NCBI GenBank assembly: GCA_905116865.2
Contig: CAJHNH020008533.1
Location: 62,001 to 126,000, forward strand
Direction: 5' to 3'
Origin: Candidula unifasciata
Lineage: Eukaryota; Mollusca; Gastropoda; Stylommatophora; Geomitridae
Length of the DNA: 64,000 nt
Shown piece by piece: positions 36,001-47,065 of the stretch. The notes below the pieces were generated by a model that worked only from the letters and a program-made list of their open reading frames with translations, did not search any database and was not told the DNA's origin. The translations under genes and the position numbers were made by a program. Position 1 is the first letter of the stretch. Every line of letters begins with the position of its first letter.

Positions 36001-36110
36001 ATAGAGACACACATAGTCACACATAGAGACACACACATAGAGACACACATAGTCACACCTAGAGAGACACACATAGAGAGACACACATAGAGAGACATAT
36101 ATAGTCACAC
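33046..36110. repeat. satellite-like CACACATAGTCACACCTAGAG array
   Basis: About 3 kb of tandem units built from short words: CACACATAGT, CACACCTAGAGA, GACACACACA and GAGAGACACA. The period is mostly 36-40 bp and varies as words are gained or lost. Left and right halves use different word mixtures (CAGAGAG early, CATAGAG later). Long minus-strand frames reading CVSLCVTM-type peptides come from the repeat, not from a gene. Confidence 0.95.
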
Positions 36111-36283
36111 ATTTTTACACACACACACACACACACCACGGAGGTATTTTTCTGCATGGTACTGTGTGTGGGAAAAAATACGCAGATATTTTTTCGTCAT
36201 ATTCCATCTTACAATGAACAACAACATCTGGTGGAGTTCCGTGAGTTTCTGTTTGTCCGTCAATGGGTCTGACCGTTTCCAAC

Positions 36284-38118
36284 TAGTCTGTTTGACTGGT
36301 TGTCTGTCTGACTGGTTGTCTGTCTGACTGGTTGTCTGTCTGACTGGTTGTCTGTCTGACTGGCTGTCTGTCTGACTGGTTGTCTGTCTGACTGGCTGTC
36401 TGTCTGACTGGCTGTCTGTCTGACTGGCTGTCTGTCTGACTGGCTGTCTGTCTGACTGGCTGTCTGTCTGACTGGCTGTCTGTCTGACTGGCTGTCTGTC
36501 TGACTGGCTGTCTGTCTGACTGACTGTCTGACTGTCTGACTGGCTGTCTGACTGACTGTCTGACTGTCTGACTGGCTGTCTGACTGTCTGACTGGCTGTC
36601 TGACTGTCTGACTGTCTGACTGGCTGTCTGACTGTCTGACTGTCTGACTGGCTGTCTGACTGGATGTCTGTCAGACTGTCTGATTGGCTGTCTGTCTGAC
36701 TGTCTGATTGGCTGTCTGTCTGACTGTCTGATTGGCTGTATGTCTGACTGTCTGACTGGCTGTCTGTCTGACTGTCTGACTGGCTGTCTGTCTGACTGGC
36801 TGTCTGTCTGACTGTCTGACTGGCTGTCTGTCTGACTGGCTGTCTGTCTGACTGTCTGACTGGCTGTCTGTGACTCGCTGTCTGACTGGCTGTCTGACTG
36901 GCTGTCTGACTGGCTGTCTGTCTGACTGGCTGACTGAATGTCTGTCTGACTGGCTGACTGAATGTCTGTCTGACTGGCTGACTGGCTGTCTGTCTGACTG
37001 GCTGTCTGGCTGACTGGCTGACTGTCTGGCTGGCTGTCTGTCTGACCATCTGACAGTCTGTCTGACCATCTGACCATCTGTCTGACCATCTGACCGTCCG
37101 TCTGACCATCTGACCGTCCGTCTGACCATCTGACCGTCCGTCTGACCATCTGACCGTCTGTCTGACCATCTGACCGTCTGTCTGACCATCTGACCGTCTA
37201 TCTAACCATCTGACCGTCTATCTAACCATCTGACCGTCTGTCTGACCATCTGACCGTCTGTCTGACCGTCTGTCTGACCGTCTGTCTGACCGTCTGTCTG
37301 ACCGTCTGTCTGACCGTCTGTCTGACCGTCTGTCTGACCGTCTGTCTGACCATCTGACCCTCTGTCTGACGATCTGATTGTCTGTCTGACCATCTGATTG
37401 TCTGTCTGACCATCTGATTGTCTGTCTGACCATCTGATTGTCTGTCTGACCATCTGATTGTCTGTCTGACCATCTGACCATCTGTCTGACCGTCTGTCTG
37501 ACCGTCTGTCTGACCGTCTGTCTGACCGTCTGTCTGACCGTCTGTCTGACCGTCTGTCTGACCGGCCGTCTGTCTGACCGGCCGTCTGTCTGACCGGCCG
37601 TCTGTCTGACCGGCCGTCTGTCTGACCGGCCGTCTGTCTGACCGGCCGTCTGTCTGTCCGGCCGTCTGTCTGACCGGCCGTCTGTCTGACCGGCCGTCTC
37701 TCTGACCGGCCGTCTGTCTGACCAGCCGTCTGTCTGACCATCTGTCTGACCATCTGACCGTCTGTCTGACCATCTGACCGTCTGTCTGACCATCTGACCG
37801 TCTGTCTGACCATCTGACCGTCTGTCTGACCATCTGACCGTCTGTCTGACCATCTGACCGTCTGTCTGACCATCTGACCGGCCATCTGTCTGACCGGCCG
37901 TCTGTCTGTCCGTCCGTCTGTCTGTCTGCCCATATCTCCATCAGTCTGTCCGTCCGTCTGTCCGTCTGCATGTCCATCTGCATGTCCATCTGCATGTCCA
38001 TCTGCATGTCCATCTGCGTGTCCATCTGCGTGTCCGTCGGTCTGTCCGTCGGTCTGTCCGTCAGTCTGTCTGTCAGTCTGTCCGTCGGTCTGTCCGTCGG
38101 TCTGTCCGTCTGGTCCGT
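36284..38118. repeat. CTGT-derived satellite with blockwise unit changes
   Basis: About 1.8 kb of CTGTCTGAC-based arrays with successive higher-order units. They are 16 bp (TTGTCTGTCTGACTGG) at 36296-36520, mixed 8/12/16 bp to about 37040, then 20 bp (CCGTCTGTCTGACCATCTGA) at about 37090-37200. Next come 12 bp (CCGTCTGTCTGA) near 37250-37350, 20 bp with ATTGTCTG near 37370-37470, 16 bp with CCGGCCGTC at 37560-37720, and 20 bp again to 37880. TGCATGTCCATC 12-mers end near 38030. ORFs up to 354 codons are artefacts. Confidence 0.95.
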
Positions 38119-38435
38119 CTGTCTTTCTCAGTGTCCTTGTTTTTTGAGTGCACAAACTGTCGGCCAATTTAGTCAAGTGTATAGAGGTCTCCTTACACGC
38201 AACTGAGGCATCAGGCGAACCGAAACCTAGGAAACTAGGGTCTTTCAGCCTAGAAAATGTGTCAGGAAACTAATCAGTCTCGTAACCATAGACAGAAGCT
38301 CTTCTTTTTTCAGCATTAGTGTGTATATATTGCGAATGTTTCAATTATTATATTCATTTGAAATTCAGCACATACTTTTTTTTGTCAGTTTTTTTTTTTT
38401 TAATCAATTTTTTTCAGTGTTTCGGTCTCCTTTTG
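38119..38435. other. unannotated sequence
   Basis: T-runs near 38388-38401. Nothing else is recognised. Confidence 0.4.
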
Positions 38436-38655
38436 CCATCTCACTGTCACCAGGTTTTTTAGCCCAGTGTCGTGGTATTTTTTTTTTTTTTTCATCTCAC
38501 TGTTACCAAGTTGTAGCCCAGTGTCGTAGTTTTGTCATCTCACTGTTACCAGGTTGAAGCCCGGTGTCGTGGTTTTGTCATCTCACTAAAATCAGGCTGT
38601 AGCCCAGGGTCGTGGTTTTTTTCATGTCACTGGTTGTAGCCCAATGTTGTGGTTT
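38436..38655 (-). repeat. tandemly expanded LINE 3'-end segment, about 5 units
   Basis: About 45-bp units, each reading CATCTCACTGTTACCAGG, then GTAGCCCAGTGTCGTGG and a T-run. A single such unit is present at 48172-48215, at the end of a related LINE fragment, so the repeated segment is LINE 3' sequence. Confidence 0.75.
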
Positions 38656-38905
38656 TCTGTATTTGTCTTGCGCTTCTCGGGTATCTTGAGTGCTGCATTT
38701 GTTTAACTTTTTTCATGTTTCATCTACACCATTCATCCATCTCTATCTTTGTCTTCCTCTCGCCTTACTCCCAGATGTTCTACTGCAAAAAGTAGCATAT
38801 GCAGTTTAGTCTATCTGCATTATTACTACATGGCCGAATCATTTCATTCTTTGTCTGTCAATATAATCCAATGATTGGTCCTATAATCCTTCTATGTTTC
38901 TTGAG
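38656..38905 (-). mobile_element. LINE 3' tail fragment
   Basis: The minus strand carries a KARGRQR.RWMNGVDE stretch and further tail residues in shifting frames. Nucleotides align by eye with 48200-48430. Many frameshifts. Confidence 0.6.
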
Positions 38906-39973
38906 TAGCAGCAGTTAAATACACCACTTCCAGCTTGCTAGGCCAGTCGCGTTGGTGCAAAAAAAAAAATCAGACCTGACTGGTGCCCGTCTCCTTCCAT
39001 TCGAACTAATGCTCCATTAGCTTTAAACCTCGCGGCTTCAGTTTTCAGGCGTGCGCCACCGGGAGGTGGGACTGACCTGGGTACTCTACGGGTCATTGGC
39101 AGGCTACTTAAATTTCACTTCTCATCTCTAAGCTATTAAGTATTTTCTTTGGGACGGCGCCCAAGCAGTGATATGTATTTACAGTAGTCCACACACATTA
39201 TTACTAACTGGACATAGGATGCTTCCCACTCCCTTCGAATTCAGTTTTTTAACCCACCCCACTCCCACCCATCCCTTCAAACCCCAACCTCACTCCTCAC
39301 TGAATATTCTTCTTTTTGCCGTGAAAAGAATATCAAACGAAAACCCAGTGAAAGATGACTACATATGTATTCAACACATGATCAGTTTAGCTCAGCAAGC
39401 CTTGGCTTTATCCTGGAACATTATGTTAGGATTTCTCAGACACAGTTCCGTTCTTAACACATCAAGTGCTGGAGAAATCACATCAGCGAGCTCTGATTAA
39501 TTGCTGATGTGTCGAACTGGCAATTACTTCATTGATACTGAAACACGACCCAGGTATTTTGAAAGTGCTCTGCCTTGTTCCTCTTTCACTCTTTCTCCTT
39601 CCACAAATTGTAGCCAGTCATTCAAGATATGCTGTCTGAGATAACGCACATTCGATCGGTAGAAATGTTTTTAGCTACGCGAAGAAAACTATCTGGAGCC
39701 GTTGTTTACAACAGAAAGATATGGGATTTATCTAAAGATAGCAAGAAGTCGTTAGGTGCTCTATGTATTAAGGAGACGTACAGATAGATGTACATACTGA
39801 TATACAGACAAAAAAACAAATAGATTAATATTATAAAACCATATGGAGTAAGTCAGACATGAGTACAGTTAGATTGAAGAGAACAGGGAAGTCTAAATGG
39901 GTGTCTGTTCGCTGGTCTACCTATGTATTTACCGAACACAACAATCTCAGTTAGTCATCTATCTGGCTGTCGT
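38906..39973. other. unannotated sequence
   Basis: A 110-codon frame at 39168-39500 has no recognised domain. Nothing else. Confidence 0.4.
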
Positions 39974-40095
39974 ATGTATGCATGTAATATGTATGCATGT
40001 AATATGTATGCATGTAATATGTATGCATGTAATATGTATGCATGTAATATGTATGCATGTAATATGTATGCATGTAATATGTATGCATGTATGTA
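39974..40095. repeat. 15-bp minisatellite, 8 copies
   Basis: The unit ATGTATGCATGTAAT is repeated eight times with almost no variation. Confidence 0.97.
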
Positions 40096-40631
40096 GCCAA
40101 AAAAGGCATTATAAAAACTAGATGTTTGCATTTAAAAAGAAATTCTCAAAAGAACATGATTAATAACAGGCTGCGTGACACATTTCAACAACTTATATAG
40201 AACCGTTACTAAGTTACAGACTTCTAAAGCTTTTCAAACAGACTATCGAATGCTGTGGTGTCGCTTCTCAAGTCAGTAATCAGTACTGTATTTATATATT
40301 CTTCACTTATAGGTGAATGCTAAACTCAATCCTTTTATCCCCTCAGCATCACAGCACTTATACTGTCTTTCTTCATAATGGTCATTTTTTTACATTCTTG
40401 CCTTTCTAATCTGACCTTTTATCCATGACTCTTTTACACTCAGTGCACAAACCGTTCACATACATTAAACTTAGTCCATTTATACAGAAACACAAGTCAA
40501 GAACTGACAAAGTCAGACAAACTAAACTACTGTCTTTGCCAATGCCCTGTTTCCATCAATTAAATGTGTTCTTGTTAATGTTGAAGGCGGGTTATCGGAA
40601 GGCGCAATCATTAAGAGGGGTTCAATGTAAA
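40096..40631. other. unannotated AT-rich sequence
   Basis: No gene or element recognised. Confidence 0.45.
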
Positions 40632-40642
40632 CAAATATTATA

Positions 40643-40888
40643 TTAGGTGCTGGGTTGTCTCGATACATAGTGTCCGCCTTAAGTGCTAGAGGTTTCAGGT
40701 TCAATCCCCGGTAAGAGCTGGGATTTTTTCTGTGGACTTGGACTTCTAGTAATTCCCCCTGGTCTCTGGGTAGTCAGATCGGGCGCATGTGTGTAATGTT
40801 GAGCTCCTAAAAAAAAAACCTTTAGCACTTGGAAATCGAAAAGAGTAGCCTAACGGCACTGCCCGGGCAAAATTTGGAGTTAAAACCT
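40643..40888 (+). mobile_element. SINE-C, 3'-shortened, with 11-bp TSD
   Basis: Head with box B GGTTCAATCCCCGG, T-run, TTCTAGTAATTCCCCCTGG and the body up to GGAGTTAAAACCT. Flanked by CAAATATTATA at 40632-40642 and 40889-40899. It ends about 150 bp earlier than 63201-63590, yet has a TSD, so it was inserted in this short form. Confidence 0.85.
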
Positions 40889-41044
40889 CAAATATTATAA
40901 CAACTTTGTTTTTCATTTGTAAATGTACAACTACTGGACTAGTGAACTTTGCAGACGGATTTATGTGAAATTGTGAACCTGACACAGATGTTCAAAGGAT
41001 AAGAATTTACTTGTTAAAAAAACTTTTTGTATTTAATTGTCTGT

Positions 41045-41275
41045 CATCATCTTCATCATTATCATATCCTCGTGATCATCACCATCACCATCTGTATCGT
41101 TTTCGCCTTCACGATCGTCATCATCGCTATCATCATTATTAACATCATTGTTATATCATCGTCCTTATTACCACCACCGTTATCATTACCATTATCATCA
41201 TCGCCACCATCGCCATTATGATCAACAAAGCAATCATTATTATGACCATCATGGAAATTAAAATGACAGCCAGAA
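41045..41275. repeat. (ATC)n/(CAT)n imperfect trinucleotide tract
   Basis: Interrupted ATC, ACC and ATT triplets over about 230 bp. Confidence 0.85.
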
Positions 41276-41439
41276 GAATAATTAGGAAATTGTCTGACTA
41301 AAACCTGTCACTGTCTCCCTAGCCCCATTAATTCTCCCTACATCTGCCTTACACGGGAAGCCATGGTAACCCATTAGCTATCACGCTTGACTGGGTTTCT
41401 GTCTCTATCGAGGGTAATGTTCAAACATTTTTCTTACAT

Positions 41440-41600
41440 TCCATACCGTATGGCGTTGGTAGGTATGCCAATCCACAACCTACTGTCTCGTGTACATTTA
41501 ATCTTTTCTAACACAGATGATCTTCCATGCGATGATGTCACCCTGTCCAGAATCTTGTCTATAAAACCACATCGCTGCCTCCGCATTTTTTTTCACTTAC
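41440..41600 (-). mobile_element. LINE 3' tail fragment
   Basis: The minus strand gives KILDRVTSSHGRSSVLEKIK and then CTRDSRLWIGIPTNA. This is homologous to the KMLDxLxxxHGGTSxxExxxxTRDxRLWxxMxxxA tail also seen at 62675-62960. Confidence 0.65.
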
Positions 41601-42885
41601 TGGCTAACTGTTAAAATCTTACCCAGGCATAAGGTCAGACATACTCTGAACTGGGAGCCAAGAAGGCTTCTGTAAAGTACAGGCGGTCGAGGTGATATTA
41701 ACCACAACGCTGGCACCATATTTCCTATACCCACTCCCACACGTGTAGGAAATGGTTGTTCCTTTGTTTCTTACGCATTCTGCTTGTAGTGCCTTAAGAA
41801 ATTGATGCCGATGTTCAAACAATTACATATCGGCTGTAGTGGAATATAAATGGATGATATTATATATTTATACTTACTCCGTTCTCAACTTTATGTTTTA
41901 TTTCCTTCCCGCACAAGTAATTATAATGCATTTTTGTTTCTTTGAGGTACATAAATACACAGCGATCCTTGCTGGACTGCCTTTTAGGAGTTCCACAGCA
42001 GAAAGATCAAATGTAACCAATCGACCTTTCACAAAAATTCCGAATAAGATTACATCTTTTACGCTTGTGTAGCTAGTTCCTGTTTTGTTATAATGGAATT
42101 GAACAATAAAATCGTTACCAAAAATAACAATGCAATTATAGAAACATTTCTACTTTGAGAATGAACGTGGTTCTCTCTATCTGTTAAAACCTTGGAAAAG
42201 AACAAAACATCGCCGACCAGACCTTCTCAAGATGGGCTAGAGAAGAGTCAATTAATGTTGGGAGTGGGGTGGGAGGGGGGGGGGGGGGTAATAGCTTTGA
42301 CCCCCCAAAAAGTTATTAATCGAGTAGTATACAGATTGTTAGAGGATAAATACCTATTGAAAGAGATGAAAGCAATTAAAACTTTAACCCAGGCAGAACC
42401 ATGGCATTGATATATCCACACATATATTTGGGGAAATTGTGAGAGTTGTTGGGAAGTAACTGAACCATTTCCAAGCCATTGGGCAAACCGACGTCTGATG
42501 CTGGTCTCATAATTTGTAGACTAAGAAGGACTCCTACATGAATTTTATCAATTAGTCTTTGCTGAGGCCAATATGTAATGGTACATATAAGGTTAAAGGT
42601 ATATCTCCCCAATGAGTGTCAACTTACCGAAAACAAAAATCATGAGAATTTCATTATTTTCTGCGTTCGTCTTTTTTAAAAAAAAAAGAGGTGATTGGCA
42701 CACGTTGTGTTGAGGTTTACATCTACGCCATCATATGTGCACCCTTCTGCCAACATTTCGGATTCTAAGAATCTATTTGTTACCTGTTAAGACAAGTTTT
42801 ATGGGAAGGAGCTTTAGGTCTATTCTGCAACATATACAGGGGATCTGAAAAGTCAAAATGCCCTCAATTTAGTACGCTATATTCG
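41601..42885. other. unannotated sequence
   Basis: G-rich run near 42268-42288. The stretch 41620-41720 has SINE-B-like words (GAACTGGGAGCC, GGCGGTCGAGGTGATATTAACC), perhaps a highly decayed copy. No gene recognised. Confidence 0.4.
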
Positions 42886-42893
42886 GTAGTCAG

Positions 42894-43167
42894 GAGCCGT
42901 CATTTTGTAGGGTCTAGACGCACGCTTGCGTATCTGAAGGTCGTTGGTTCGAATCCGAACGCAGCCGCATTTTTTTTTCCAGTTATCACCTTGGTTCCTG
43001 GGTTGACATCGCCAAAAGTTGGTTTCAGGTAAAGTCCTGGCAAGTAAAGATGTGATGTTGACAAGATCCCTCACCGAATTCCGATTGGTCTATAAAATAT
43101 AGATCTAGCCTTATGTGCCCAGTGCGCCTAAAGGCGTGGAAAAGGATCCTTTACTTCACTGCATGCC
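42894..43167 (+). mobile_element. SINE-B copy with short TSD
   Basis: GAGCCGTCATTTTGTAGGG head, intact box B TTGGTTCGAATCCGAACG, body TTGACAAGATCCCTCACC and GGTCTATAAAATATAG, end TTTACTTCACT. GTAGTCAG lies on both sides (42886-42893 and 43168-43175). Confidence 0.85.
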
Positions 43168-43639
43168 GTAGTCAGTGTATAGGAGAAAAGCGACACACAC
43201 ACATACAAATAAATGCATCAATAAATAAAGAGAAGCTATCAGTATTCCCGGTATAAAAAGCTGAGACCCTGGAGAAATATGGCAACCAGTTATAACGATC
43301 CAGGATGCCATTTAGTAATGGCCATGGTGATTGGGTCAATAGATGATGAATGATCAAAGAACTGACCTTTGTTCGGTACTATAATTTTGGGGCCCTGTTT
43401 ATGGCTTATACACGAAAGGCGGTGTTCGTTGATGTGTAAATATCACAGACTTGATGAGGAACAAGAGCGAGGAGGAGGGAGGGGGAGGGGGGTTGAGGGG
43501 AAAACGACAGGAACACTATATATATATATATATACATGCATATATATACATATATATACATTGTGTTGTTCCTACTGTTAATCAGGTAATACCATTTCCA
43601 ACTTTGTCTCGGATGGTTAAGTTAAGCTTTTCTCAGGCG
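43168..43639. other. unannotated sequence with (TA)n microsatellite
   Basis: G-rich purine tract near 43470-43500 and (TA)n with CATA interruptions at 43518-43560. Confidence 0.5.
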
Positions 43640-43760
43640 CTAATTTCACGTAAGTTAGCCTTTGATAATACCCAAGTGGCACTGGTAGCACAGTGTTGGT
43701 ATGAATATGCTGTTTACAGTTTGTTTCTTGGCACTGATACTTAGGTCTGGCTGTCTTAAA
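43640..43760 (-). mobile_element. short LINE fragment
   Basis: The minus strand includes KQTVNSIFIPTLCYQCHLG, the NSIFIPTLCYQCQTW motif of the LINE RT C-terminal region. Confidence 0.55.
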
Positions 43761-44232
43761 AACGTTGTTCAGTTGGTATATAAATACACTGGCGTGCTGG
43801 CATCTTATTTCTATTTCCCGATCTATTCTCTCGTCCTCAGAGAATATACTTATCACACTGCTTATATTTGTTACCAGTCATTATTGAAGATTTGATAAGC
43901 CTTATGAGGATATCAGTGAGCAAAAAATAGAAAATGAAGTTATTTCTTGTAAATAATTATAAGGAAGAGCAGATAGATCCCCTAATGACCAGCTAAATAA
44001 TATCGTTAGGTACGTAGGATTAAGAATTATCTTATGACAGCAAAGTAGCAAGAACGACTGGTCAGTCTCGGAGTGGTTACCATTAAAACAATCAGACATT
44101 ACAGTTAGTCTGGATTTCTAGGTATTTGCAAATGTTGTGGCAAATGCAAAAGAAAGAAGAGAATCATTGTTTGCAAGCTTCGAAAAATGATAAATAAATG
44201 GTAGTGTTTTTACAAAACATTTTTGACAGAAT
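43761..44232. other. unannotated sequence
   Basis: No gene or element recognised. Confidence 0.45.
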
Positions 44233-44245
44233 AAATATTAGGTTT

Positions 44246-44577
44246 GAGGTTTTAAGGTTTTGAAGTTTTGAACAACGGACCAACATCATGGCAAAGTAAC
44301 CCATAAGTGCTTCGTTCTTCTTCTAACTCAAGTGTGAGTCCGAAGAAGCTCAACACAGCGTACAGGCTCTGTATCATCGGCCAGGATGCTGGAATACTTT
44401 AGGTAGATTTTTAACTCCCAATTTTGCCAGGGCAGAGCCGTTAGGCTACTCTTTTCGATTTCGAGGAAATATTAGAAGTCCTAGTCTACGTTCAAAAATC
44501 CTAGCCCTTACCAGGGATTGAACACGGAAACTCCATCACTTGATGCAGACATCATGCCTCGAGACCACCTAGCTCCC
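44246..44577 (-). mobile_element. SINE-C with 13-bp TSD
   Basis: Minus-strand copy ending CATGATGTTGGTCC..., body CAATTTTGCCAGGG, head CCCTTACCAGGGATTGAAC. Perfect AAATATTAGGTTT at 44233-44245 and 44578-44590. Confidence 0.9.
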
Positions 44578-44695
44578 AAATATTAGGTTTCCGTGGTATG
44601 ATCTGTTCTTGAGCTGTAGCGATTATTTTCTGTGTGTCCACCAGACATTTTTGTCTTTATCAACATTTATAAATTTGTAACTTGCACATGTCGGC

Positions 44696-44903
44696 GTCTG
44701 TGGCATAGGCTTTGCGCACTCGCTTAGTAATGCCAGGAACCGGATTCGATCCCAGCTGCGGGCATTGCGTCTTGCGTTGGTTTAGACAGTGGTATCGAAA
44801 AGCCGACAGTCCAGAAAGCAATGACAAACTACTGGACGTAAACTTGCCTGAAAAACCACAACAGCCAATGCTGGGGTTGGTTCTGCAACGTCGTGTAAAA
44901 AAT
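44696..44903 (+). mobile_element. SINE-A copy, 3' end disrupted
   Basis: Head GTCTGTGGCATAGGCTTTGCG, box B GGATTCGATCCC, block AGCAATGACAAACTACTGG and GCAACGTCGTGTAAAAAATACG. The terminal ACTAAC is replaced by a G-run and then an AG microsatellite. Confidence 0.8.
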
Positions 44904-44936
44904 ACGGGGGGGGGGGGAGAGGGGTGGAAAGACAGA

Positions 44937-44942
<6 letters not shown>

Positions 44943-45026
<84 letters not shown>
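44943..45026. repeat. (AG)n microsatellite
   Basis: About 42 uninterrupted AG units. Confidence 0.97.
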
Positions 45027-45028
<2 letters not shown>

Positions 45029-45742
45029 AAAACTGTAGAAAAATATGACAATAAATTGCTAGTTCATTGGCCTCACCGTTAAAGCTGGGATATGAGCTCG
45101 GTTTCATAATTCTCACTTCCTGGTTTCAGTTCAGCTATTCGCGATCTGTCAGTAGTTTTGCTTTTGGCAGTAGTACGAGCAAAACCGCGCAGTGACACTG
45201 ACAGACTTTGGAGGGTACCATTGTCATAAATAAAAACTATAAACTAAAACCACGAACAGTGACAAATGCTAAGTTATGTTAAGGGTAGGAAACGAAAGTT
45301 TTACATTCCATTATTCGTGTTGTTATATATTTTTCCACTGTTTGCTAAGTCGAATGGCTCTATTTTTTTTTTTTTAGAGTATCCCCATTGCCAATTCAAA
45401 AGAGCAAATATTTCGTGACATGTAAAACAGTATCTTTCACTAGTTAGTGCATTCTTTATTATGTTAACTATTATCTAATATAAGGTAAGGACAGCTTGGT
45501 CAGATGTCACAGATGTCAGTTAATATATGATGATAAATTACAGTATACTGGACTCGGCACGATATTTATCAGCCATGTACCAAGCCTAATCAATCATCTT
45601 TACTGGAAACAACAGTAAACAAGCTTGGGAATGGTAATTTATCACATGTGAAGAAAGATTAAAGGAAGAAGTATACATACATTCACACTGGCTGCCGTGC
45701 CTGTTTCTTTTCCAAAATGACAATACTGGTTTGAAAATACAG
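45027..45742. other. unannotated AT-rich sequence
   Basis: No gene or element recognised before the exon candidate at 45743. Confidence 0.45.
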
Positions 45743-45865
45743 AGACAAGATACAGATCTGTTGTGGAATACGTCTTATGACAGTGAGAAAATACCACAGG
45801 AATATGAAATTAGCTTTTATGGCTGCACTTTCCCGCTTGACATCGAAGTTACAAATGCCCTGCAG
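45743..45865 (+). other. candidate internal exon, function unknown
   Basis: A 123-bp segment (41 codons) is open in one frame. It is preceded by AAAATACAG and followed by CTGCAG|GTAAAA, i.e. plausible splice acceptor and strong donor contexts, both in phase 0. The product begins RQDTDLLWNTSYDSE and includes FYGCTFPLDIEV. Composition is protein-like and free of simple repeats, unlike most other frames here. The polypyrimidine tract is weak. No family recognised and no partner exons identified. Confidence 0.22.
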
Positions 45866-46011
45866 GTAAAACAACAAATACATAATATAACACATATTTT
45901 GACGCCTTGTGAGAATTGTGTTCTGTAAGCTGTGGATGGTTGCACTTCCTTATCCAGTACGGGACTACATGCTACACCAGGCTGATTTAGCCGTTTCGTA
46001 GGCTCTAATTA

Positions 46012-46574
46012 TCGTTGTCTTCTTTGCGCTCACTGGCTGTAAACTCCGGCAGACAAACCCCGTGTGGATTCAGGGATCCCATTGTGGAGAAAACAAGAAT
46101 AGACCCACTGCTTTCTCGACAAGCATGTCATAAAAGTCGATTATTGGGTGCTTCCTTCAAAGTCGGAGTGCATCTGCCTGAGAGGCAAGGAGCCAACAAA
46201 TACAATTAAGTAGTATCTGAAAAACGGATGCACACACAAATCTCAGGCCCTGGAACAAATCCAGGGTCTAGAAATGGACGAACAACAAGGTCTTTCCGCC
46301 AGGGTTTGAGACCGGTGAACGCAAACAACAACTCCGGTAAACAATTCTGGTTGTTTGCCCACCTCTGGTCTTTAGTCTCCAAAACCCGAGTGTTGCGTGC
46401 ACATCCGTTTAACTCATCTAACCTAATTTATGCAGATTGTTGGTTGCTTGCCTCTCAGGCAGATGCACTTTGACTTCAAAGGAGGTCTTTAATTAGTGGA
46501 CTCTTACGACATGGGTAGGCAGTGGGTCTATCTTTGTTTTCCCCCACAATGCGACCCCGGAACCCCCACGGGCA
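46012..46574 (-). mobile_element. SINE-D (outer copy) with 10-bp TSD, split by an inner SINE-D
   Basis: The minus-strand SINE-D lies at 46012-46056 and 46345-46574. It contains CTTCTTTGCG at its tail, TTGCCTCTCAGGCAGATGCA in the body and CCGGAACCCCCACGGG at its head. Flanked by GCTCTAATTA at 46002-46011 and 46575-46584. Its tail region holds a second SINE-D in the other orientation. Confidence 0.85.
46057..46329 (+). mobile_element. SINE-D (inner copy) nested in another SINE-D
   Basis: Begins ACCCCGTGTGGATTCAGGG, has GTGCATCTGCCTGAGAGGCA and GGACGAACAACAAGG, and ends near GTGAACGCAAACAAC. Flanked by AACTCCGGCAGACAA (46042-46056) and AACTCCGGTAAACAA (46330-46344), a 15-bp TSD with two differences. 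With the outer copy it forms a large imperfect inverted repeat. Confidence 0.85.
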
Positions 46575-46584
46575 GCTCTAATTA

Positions 46585-47065
46585 AAACTTTCCTGGAGGT
46601 TGTATAGAGCACGGAAGTGTCTCTGTTGGCTCACTGTTCAGCCTGAGATTTTGTAACGTCGTGGTGTTGAAACGTTTAGATAGCAGAACCACTAAAACAG
46701 TTTGATACAGTGATTCCCAAACTGTGAGCCGCGGCGCCCCAGGGAGCCGCGTTCTCTTCACAGGGGCGCCGCTAAATATTCGAAGATACGAGTTTTACGT
46801 GTTTTTATCTCTTACATAAGAATGTTCATACTTTTACTGAGGTTAGGGGGCCGTAGAAACTTTTTAATTGAAAAAAAGCAACGTGACCTAACCTCAGACG
46901 CCGACAATGCGCAAAGCCACAAAACAGAACAATGAATAAATCAATAGTTAGTTAGTAAGTTGACAGATTATCCTCATTGCACGTTGAACCACTCAGCTTA
47001 TAAGTGCTCGGATTCCCTCCTCAGTAAATCCAGCAGTGTGTAGAGGCAAACGAAACCAGTGCTGT
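46585..47065. other. unannotated sequence with a hAT-like end
   Basis: At 46708 the sequence CAGTGATTCCCAAACTGTG, followed by a GC-rich GCCGCGGCGCC segment, resembles a hAT terminus. No matching opposite end with an 8-bp TSD was confirmed. Confidence 0.35.

Noticed and set aside
34929..36108. Minus-strand frames of up to 389 codons reading Cys/Val/Ser/Leu repeats
   Set aside because: They lie wholly in the CACACATAGT satellite; the sequence is the same in several frames and simply follows the DNA repeat.
36105..38176. Minus-strand frames of 211-354 codons rich in Arg, Ser, Asp and Gln
   Set aside because: Product of the CTGTCTGAC array; every frame is open because the unit lacks stop codons on that strand.
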